Of a stretch of 64,000 nt of DNA, positions 58,704 through 64,000 are shown in pieces. Under the pieces are notes generated by a model, which did not search any database, was not told the origin of the DNA, and was given only the letters and a program-made list of their open reading frames with translations. The stretch spans positions 493,724-557,723 of the forward strand of contig NZ_JH378887.1 in assembly GCF_000235485.1 (NCBI RefSeq). Direction: 5' to 3'. Source of the stretch: Streptococcus sp. oral taxon 058 str. F0407. GTDB lineage: Bacteria > Bacillota > Bacilli > Lactobacillales > Streptococcaceae. Each line of letters begins with the position of its first letter. The first letter of the stretch is position 1. Both the position numbers and the translations under genes were made by a program.

Positions 58704-58772
58704 GAGGGAAGAGTCATTCTTCTCTTTTTTGGTTTATAAGGCAGAAGTCTGACAGAATCGTCAGACTTTTTT
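58704..58772 (+). terminator. Tandem terminators after sodA
   Basis: A first hairpin (58704-58731, AGAGGGAAGA with TCTTCTCT) with a T run is followed by a perfect AAGTCTGAC-GTCAGACTT stem (58745-58768) with another T run. Confidence 0.8.
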
Positions 58773-58849
58773 CATTTTTATGAGAAACGTGCTAACTGCT
58801 AGAAAATATGGTAAAATAGAGTGTTAAGTAATCGTGGAAAAGGAAGACT

Positions 58850-59380
58850 ATGCGTAAAGAAATTGCACCTGAATTATACAATTATAACAAGTTTCCTGGC
58901 CCAGAATTTCAGGTAAATGGGGATAAGGTTGAGACTGAAGGGATTGCTTTTACCTTGGTTGAAAATATCAAGGATGCTTTCGATGTGACCGTCTTTAATC
59001 AGCGCTTTTCAGAAGTGTTGACCAAGTTTGATTATGTCGTAGGGGACTGGAGCAATGAACAGCTTCGCCTACGCGGTTTTTACAAAGACGATCGAACAGA
59101 GGAAAAAATTGAAAAAATCAGTCGCTTACAGGATTATCTTTTAGAGTACTGTAGTTATGGTTGTGCTTATTTTGTCCTAGAAAACCAAGCACCTAAGCGT
59201 GCGTCATTTGACAAGAAAATGCGTAAAAAGGAAGAGGAAAACCTTCCTAGAAGAGGAAAGAAACCTTCGCATAACAAGAGAAAACCAAATGCGGATAAGA
59301 GAAATAGACGTCGTCATAAGGACCAAAAGTCTCAGAAAGAGGACAAGGGACAGCGCCATTTTGTCATTCGTCAAAAATAG
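58850..59380 (+). CDS. YutD-family (DUF1027) protein
   Basis: The 176-residue protein has the YutD core in residues 1-115 (YNYNKFPG, DYVVGDWSNEQLRLRGFY) and a very basic tail (about 120-176, many K and R) that could bind nucleic acid. No catalytic role is known. It starts 20 bases before rlmN on the same strand and probably shares its transcript. Confidence 0.82.
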   Translation: MRKEIAPELYNYNKFPGPEFQVNGDKVETEGIAFTLVENIKDAFDVTVFNQRFSEVLTKFDYVVGDWSNEQLRLRGFYKDDRTEEKIEKISRLQDYLLEYCSYGCAYFVLENQAPKRASFDKKMRKKEEENLPRRGKKPSHNKRKPNADKRNRRRHKDQKSQKEDKGQRHFVIRQK

Positions 59381-59400
59381 ATAGAGAATAAGGAGAAAAG

Positions 59401-60486
59401 ATGAAACCGTCTATTTATAGTTTAACACGTCAAACCATGCAAGAATGGGTATTAGAACAAGGAGAAAAGAAATTCCGAGCAGATCAAATCTGGGAATGGC
59501 TCTACCGTAAACGTGTCCAGTCATTTGAAGAGATGACCAACCTTTCCAAGGATTTGATTGCCAAGCTCAATGAGCAGTTTGTGGTAAATCCATTGAAACA
59601 ACGCATCGTACAAGAGTCGGCTGATGGTACTGTTAAGTATCTTTTCGAGTTGCCAGATGGTATGTTGATTGAGACAGTACTGATGCGTCAACACTATGGG
59701 CTGTCAGTCTGTGTGACCACTCAGGTCGGCTGTAATATTGGTTGTACCTTCTGTGCGTCAGGATTGATTAAGAAGCAACGTGACCTTAATAATGGGGAAA
59801 TTGTAGCGCAGATCATGCTGGTTCAGAAATATTTTGATGAACGTGGTCAGGACGAGCGTGTCAGCCATATTGTTGTCATGGGAATTGGTGAGCCCTTTGA
59901 TAACTACAACAATGTTTTGAATTTCGTCCGTACCATCAATGATGACAAGGGGATGGCAATCGGTGCTCGTCACATCACTGTTTCTACTTCAGGTTTGGCC
60001 CATAAAATTCGTGATTTTGCTAATGAAGGCGTACAGGTTAATCTCGCTGTTTCCCTTCACGCACCCAATAATGAATTACGTTCAAGCATCATGAAAATTA
60101 ACCGTGCCTTTCCGATTGAAAAGCTCTTTGCAGCTATTGAGTACTATATCGAAACAACCAATCGCCGTGTGACCTTTGAATATATCATGCTGAATGAAGT
60201 CAACGATGGTGTTGAACAAGCCTTGGAGTTGGCTGAGTTGCTCAAGAACATCAAGAAATTATCTTACGTAAACTTGATTCCCTATAACCCAGTTAGTGAA
60301 CATGACCAATATAGCCGTAGTCCTAAAGAGCGCGTGATGGCCTTCTATGATACCCTCAAGAAAAAAGGGATTAACTGTGTGGTTCGTCAGGAGCATGGTA
60401 CAGATATTGATGCGGCTTGTGGACAATTGCGTTCCAATACAATGAAACGTGACCGCCAGAAGGCAGTCGCAGCGGTAAATCCATAA
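59401..60486 (+). CDS. rlmN: 23S rRNA (adenine-2503-C2)-methyltransferase RlmN
   Basis: Radical SAM enzyme methylating A2503 of 23S rRNA and A37 of some tRNAs. The 361-residue protein has the CxxxCxxC iron-sulfur motif ([12 protein letters not shown]) near residue 117, [10 protein letters not shown], and the late methyl-carrier cysteine in AACGQLRS. It begins after AAGGAG and is followed by the vanZ-like gene one base after its stop. Confidence 0.95.
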   Translation: MKPSIYSLTRQTMQEWVLEQGEKKFRADQIWEWLYRKRVQSFEEMTNLSKDLIAKLNEQFVVNPLKQRIVQESADGTVKYLFELPDGMLIETVLMRQHYGLSVCVTTQVGCNIGCTFCASGLIKKQRDLNNGEIVAQIMLVQKYFDERGQDERVSHIVVMGIGEPFDNYNNVLNFVRTINDDKGMAIGARHITVSTSGLAHKIRDFANEGVQVNLAVSLHAPNNELRSSIMKINRAFPIEKLFAAIEYYIETTNRRVTFEYIMLNEVNDGVEQALELAELLKNIKKLSYVNLIPYNPVSEHDQYSRSPKERVMAFYDTLKKKGINCVVRQEHGTDIDAACGQLRSNTMKRDRQKAVAAVNP

Positions 60487-60487
60487 A

Positions 60488-60967
60488 ATGACTAGAAAAA
60501 GAGAAATAATCTTAAGATTGGGAGTGATTATTTACAGTCTTTGCATTGTCTGTTTTTGTTTTACTCCCCAACCTCAACTTCCTACAGGAGTGGAAACTCC
60601 AGGTATTCAAACTTTTGGACGCCTGGTTTTTCTTTTGACGCCTTTTAACTCCTTTTGGAAACTGGGTGAAGTGACTAGCCTCCTGCAGCTATTCTGGATA
60701 TTTTTGCAAAATGCCTTAAATATCCTCTTGCTCTTCCCACTGATTTTCCAACTTCTCTATCTTATGCCTGGTCTAAGAAATACTAAGAAAGTGATTTTGT
60801 TCAGTTTTTTACTAAGTCTAGGAATTGAGTGTACGCAACTAGTTTTAGATTTTTTCTTCGACTTTAATCGCGTCTTTGAGATTGATGATTTGTGGACCAA
60901 TACCCTGGGAGGCTATTTGGCTTGGCTCCTCTATAAAGGACTACATAAAAATAAGATAAGGAATTAG
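60488..60967 (+). CDS. VanZ-like membrane protein
   Basis: The 159-residue protein has four hydrophobic helices and the VanZ pattern LSLGIECTQLVLDFFF followed by FEIDDLWTNTLGGYLAWLL. VanZ relatives reduce susceptibility to glycopeptides, but the role here is unknown. It sits between rlmN and an ABC-F gene in a tight run. Confidence 0.82.
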   Translation: MTRKREIILRLGVIIYSLCIVCFCFTPQPQLPTGVETPGIQTFGRLVFLLTPFNSFWKLGEVTSLLQLFWIFLQNALNILLLFPLIFQLLYLMPGLRNTKKVILFSFLLSLGIECTQLVLDFFFDFNRVFEIDDLWTNTLGGYLAWLLYKGLHKNKIRN

Positions 60968-60968
60968 A

Positions 60969-62510
60969 ATGAGTATTTTAGAAGTTAAAAATTTAAGTCA
61001 CGGTTTTGGTGACCGTGCAATTTTTGAAGACGTTTCTTTCCGCCTCCTTAAGGGAGAGCACATCGGTTTAGTCGGTGCTAACGGTGAAGGAAAATCAACC
61101 TTTATGAGTATCGTGACTGGTAAAATGCTACCAGATGAAGGGAAGGTGGAGTGGTCTAAGTATGTGACTGCTGGCTATCTGGACCAGCACGCTGTGCTAA
61201 AAGAAGGCCAAACCGTACGTGATGTCTTGCGGACAGCCTTTGATGAGCTTTTTAAAGCAGAAGTCCGTATCAACGAGCTCTATATGGAAATGGCAGAAGA
61301 CGGAGCGGATATCGACGCGCTTATGGAAGAAGTAGGAGAGCTCCAAGATCGTTTGGAGAGTCGTGATTTCTATACCTTGGATGCCAAGATTGATGAAGTA
61401 GCGCGTGCTCTCGGTGTCATGGATTATGGTATGGATACAGATGTAACAGCCTTGTCTGGTGGACAAAGAACCAAGGTACTCTTGGCTAAACTCCTCCTTG
61501 AAAAGCCAGATATCTTGTTACTGGACGAGCCAACCAACTACTTGGATGCCGAGCACATTGACTGGCTCAAACGCTATCTCCAAAACTATGAGAATGCCTT
61601 TGTCCTTATTTCGCACGATATTCCTTTCCTCAACGACGTGATCAATATTGTCTACCATGTGGAGAACCAACAGCTAACTCGCTATTCTGGAGACTACTAT
61701 CAGTTCCAAGAAGTCTATGCTATGAAGAAATCACAGCTAGAGGCAGCCTATGAACGTCAACAGAAAGAAATTGCAGACCTTAAGGACTTTGTTGCTCGTA
61801 ATAAAGCGCGTGTTGCAACACGAAACATGGCCATGTCCCGTCAGAAGAAATTGGACAAGATGGATATTATCGAACTTCAAAGTGAGAAGCCAAAACCATC
61901 CTTTGATTTCAAACCGGCTCGTACACCTGGGCGCTTTATCTTCCAAGCCAAGGACCTACAGATTGGTTATGACCATCCACTCACCAAACCCCTAAATCTC
62001 ACCTTTGAACGCAATCAAAAGGTTGCTATTATCGGGGCAAATGGTATCGGAAAAACAACTCTCCTGAAGTCTCTCTTGGGCATTATCCCTCCCATTGCTG
62101 GAGAAGTCGAACGTGGCGACTATCTAGAACTTGGCTACTTTGAGCAGGAAGTGGAAGGAGGCAATCGCCAAACTCCTCTCGAAGCAGTCTGGAATGCCTT
62201 TCCTGCTCTCAACCAAGCAGAAGTTCGAGCAGCCCTTGCTCGTTGTGGTTTGACAACCAAGCATATTGAAAGTCAGATTCAGGTCCTATCAGGTGGGGAA
62301 CAAGCCAAGGTGCGCTTCTGTCTCTTGATGAATCGTGAAAACAACGTTTTAGTGTTGGATGAGCCGACCAACCATTTGGATGTGGATGCCAAGGATGAAC
62401 TCAAGCGTGCTCTCAAAGAGTACAAAGGAAGTATCCTCATGGTCTGCCACGAGCCAGACTTCTATGAAGGCTGGATGGACCAAATCTGGGACTTTAACAA
62501 GTTAACTTAA
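60969..62510 (+). CDS. ABC-F family ATPase
   Basis: The 513-residue protein has two ATPase domains and no membrane helix. The first has GANGEGKST and LSGGQRTKV, the second GANGIGKTT and LSGGEQAKV, joined by a basic linker (about 240-310). ABC-F proteins act at the ribosomal E site; some give antibiotic resistance, most tune translation. I cannot place the subfamily surely; it looks most like YfmM of Bacillus. The antibiotic-resistance type is not supported. Confidence 0.88.
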   Translation: MSILEVKNLSHGFGDRAIFEDVSFRLLKGEHIGLVGANGEGKSTFMSIVTGKMLPDEGKVEWSKYVTAGYLDQHAVLKEGQTVRDVLRTAFDELFKAEVRINELYMEMAEDGADIDALMEEVGELQDRLESRDFYTLDAKIDEVARALGVMDYGMDTDVTALSGGQRTKVLLAKLLLEKPDILLLDEPTNYLDAEHIDWLKRYLQNYENAFVLISHDIPFLNDVINIVYHVENQQLTRYSGDYYQFQEVYAMKKSQLEAAYERQQKEIADLKDFVARNKARVATRNMAMSRQKKLDKMDIIELQSEKPKPSFDFKPARTPGRFIFQAKDLQIGYDHPLTKPLNLTFERNQKVAIIGANGIGKTTLLKSLLGIIPPIAGEVERGDYLELGYFEQEVEGGNRQTPLEAVWNAFPALNQAEVRAALARCGLTTKHIESQIQVLSGGEQAKVRFCLLMNRENNVLVLDEPTNHLDVDAKDELKRALKEYKGSILMVCHEPDFYEGWMDQIWDFNKLT

Positions 62511-62520
62511 AAGCACTAAA

Positions 62521-62550
62521 AAGGCCAAGTCGAAATGACTTGGCTTTTTT
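62521..62550. terminator. Bidirectional terminator between the ABC-F and zinc-ribbon genes
   Basis: Stem AAGGCCAAGTC with GACTTGGCTTT around a 5-base loop, A run before and T run after. Confidence 0.85.
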
Positions 62551-62552
62551 GA

Positions 62553-62792
62553 CTAGTAATTTAAATAGTTTTCAACTTCAGATTTCTCAATTTCTTTACC
62601 ATAGTGGCAAACCGGACAAGAAACGAAATAAGTTTTGCCGTAAGGAAAAAGTGGAATCCAGTAGAGGGTAAATTTGCGCCCTGTTTCAACAATTTCCCAA
62701 GTGTCAACATTGTTACAGTGACCACATTCGATTGCAGTTTGCGTATGTCCCAAATCTTTTTGATAACCTTTAGAACCCCAAAATAAAATCAT
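62553..62792 (-). CDS. Small zinc-ribbon protein
   Basis: The 79-residue protein has two cysteine pairs, CGHC near residue 22 and CPVC near residue 59, that should bind one zinc, with a hydrophobic strand (LYWIPLFPYGKTYFV) between. Role unknown. It is separated from slrA by 27 bases on the same strand and may be its cotranscribed downstream partner. Confidence 0.8.
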   Translation of the reverse strand: MILFWGSKGYQKDLGHTQTAIECGHCNNVDTWEIVETGRKFTLYWIPLFPYGKTYFVSCPVCHYGKEIEKSEVENYLNY

Positions 62793-62819
62793 GTCATCGT
62801 CTCCTTATCTGTAGATGGC

Positions 62820-63626
62820 TTATTTTTTGCTGAAGTCGTAGTCTTTCACCACTTCGATACTATCAATGGTGACAGCAGACGTTGGTTTGTCTTTCTCATC
62901 TTTTTCAGCTTTGGCAATCTTGTCAACAACATCCATGCCATCAATGACTTGACCAAAGACAGGGTGTTTGCCGTCTAGACTTGGATTTCCACCTTCTTTA
63001 TAGGCTTCGATGATTTTCTTTGGATACTTGCTTGTAGGGAGTTTAGCAGAAATGTCTGTCGAGTTTTGGTTGATGAAGAACTGGCTACCGTTGGTGTTTG
63101 GCTGACCAGTGTTAGCCATAGCAAGAGCTCCGCGGATATTGTATAGATAAGGAGAGATTTCATTTTTGAATCCAGTTCCCTTGTCCTTCGTTTTATCCTT
63201 ATCATGCCAGATGGATTGGCCACCTGTACCATCTCCCTTAGGATCTCCAGTTTGGACCATAAAGCCATCGATGACACGGTGGAAGGTAATTCCGTTATAG
63301 TAGCCTTCTTTAGCGTGAGTGAGGAAGTTTTCAACCGCAAGAGGTGCTAGTTTTGGAAAGAGCTTAATGCGAATATCACCCTGACTTGTGTGGAGAATCA
63401 CTTCGGCTTCATCTTCAGCAACTTCCTTAGAAAGTTGAGGGAAGTTGGCATTTTCATTGGTCAAAGCGTCATTCAAATCTTTGGCAGCTTGAGCAGCCGC
63501 TTTTGAGCTTTCTTCTGCTGCAAGACTAGAGTCGACATAGTCATCACCACGGAGACCACGTTGGATACTAGTACATCCAGCAAGGGCTATAGTTGATAGT
63601 AAAAGAAGGGTTGCTAGTTTTTTCAT
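62820..63626 (-). CDS. slrA: Peptidyl-prolyl cis-trans isomerase lipoprotein SlrA (cyclophilin)
   Basis: Extracellular rotamase that helps folding of surface proteins and adhesion in pneumococcus. The 268-residue protein has a signal peptide with lipobox LAGC near residue 18 and a cyclophilin domain (about 80-265) with [15 protein letters not shown], the catalytic arginine and QFFINQN (catalytic glutamine-phenylalanine pair). Own promoter at 63656-63684. Confidence 0.93.
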   Translation of the reverse strand: MKKLATLLLLSTIALAGCTSIQRGLRGDDYVDSSLAAEESSKAAAQAAKDLNDALTNENANFPQLSKEVAEDEAEVILHTSQGDIRIKLFPKLAPLAVENFLTHAKEGYYNGITFHRVIDGFMVQTGDPKGDGTGGQSIWHDKDKTKDKGTGFKNEISPYLYNIRGALAMANTGQPNTNGSQFFINQNSTDISAKLPTSKYPKKIIEAYKEGGNPSLDGKHPVFGQVIDGMDVVDKIAKAEKDEKDKPTSAVTIDSIEVVKDYDFSKK

Positions 63627-63655
63627 TGTTTTCCTCTCAAAAATTCATTTCTACC

Positions 63656-63684
63656 ATTGTACCCTAAAAGGGAGGCGATTTCAA
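63656..63684 (-). promoter_or_regulatory. Promoter of slrA
   Basis: Reverse-strand -35 TTGAAA (63679-63684), 17-base spacer, -10 TACAAT (63656-63661). Confidence 0.8.
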
Positions 63685-63760
63685 ATTTTAGTGATAAGAC
63701 AACTTACTGAAAATTGCTTTATTAGAGATTTTTCTTCGGATGTCGGTCTATAATTTCCTG

Positions 63761-63904
63761 TTACTGTTCCTGTATCTGCTCTCCCTTAGGAGTTAATCTG
63801 TAGCCACGAATTGAAAAGTGAGTTGCTAATTCTTCTTCTGTCAAGTTGTAATGAAGGACTTGATCCAGATCTGCAGCCTTTATCTTAGACAGTCCTAATA
63901 ATTG
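63761..63904 (-). pseudogene. Decayed fragment of an unrecognised gene
   Basis: On the reverse strand 47 codons read as ordinary protein (LHYNLTEEELATHFSIRGY then RLTPKGEQ), but a stop lies directly upstream, with no start codon or ribosome site. The rest of 63685-64000 is AT-rich with no gene. It looks like the 3' end of a gene that lost its front. Confidence 0.4.
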
Positions 63905-64000
63905 TTAAATTATAGATTCTTTAAAATCAAATTTTTTTGAAGATTATTTTTACTCTAAAAATTGACTCCGAAATCAATTTATGCTATATAAATAAATAAA

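Noticed and set aside
60969..62510. Antibiotic-resistance ABC-F protein
   Set aside because: It has a short linker and is in a core-like cluster with rlmN, so a housekeeping translation factor is more likely.

Overview
This window is a chromosomal segment of a Mitis-group Streptococcus, most likely S. oralis or S. mitis. Gene content, protein sequences and order match Streptococcus pneumoniae closely for most of its length. A BOX-type repeat is present, and the teichoic-acid genes are the choline-type set. The arrangement of the teichoic-acid genes (a polymerase fused to LicD, with a Pce-like esterase and a TacF-like flippase beside it) is not the one I know from pneumococcus. Species identity is inferred, not proven.

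Layout. 1-5000: high-affinity phosphate uptake operon pstSCA-pstB1-pstB2-phoU. 5.1-8.9 kb: an orphan amino-acid-binding lipoprotein, a MocR-type regulator divergent from acetolactate decarboxylase, and a YhfC-family membrane protein. 9-13.8 kb: murB followed by the polyamine transporter potABCD, with an unexplained structured 150-nt leader before potA. 13.9-15.1 kb: an AT-rich accessory insertion with a GIY-YIG nuclease gene and decayed DNA. 15.1-18.5 kb: an alanine T-box leader controlling a small LURP-one-like gene and alaS. 18.5-20 kb: intracellular alpha-amylase with a cre site. 20.2-30.6 kb: an RlmI-like methyltransferase and an almost complete shikimate/aromatic amino-acid operon (aroD, aroE, aroB, aroC, tyrA, ylbF-like, aroA, aroK, pheA) ending in an LCP (LytR-CpsA-Psr) gene.

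30.7-39.7 kb: a teichoic-acid module with licD, a GT2 glycosyltransferase, a polymerase-LicD fusion, another licD, a Pce-like choline-binding phosphocholine esterase with about 21 repeats, and a convergent flippase gene. 39.8-49 kb: mecA, hom-thrB, a BOX element, a MsrA-MsrB fusion, a heterodimeric ABC exporter and an amidohydrolase. 48.9-50.2 kb: rplJ-rplL with its autoregulatory leader. 50.2-54.4 kb: a strongly AT-rich accessory island with a four-helix membrane protein of 815 residues overlapping a second unknown gene, plus an orphan small gene. 54.5-64 kb: gdhA (reverse), pyrDA, holA, sodA, yutD-like, rlmN, vanZ-like, an ABC-F ATPase, a zinc-ribbon protein and the lipoprotein rotamase slrA, then a decayed gene fragment.

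The most interesting parts are the rearranged teichoic-acid module, which could make a differently decorated polymer; the unknown two-gene membrane operon in the AT-rich island; and the uncharacterised potA leader. No rRNA, tRNA, CRISPR array or intact insertion sequence was seen.
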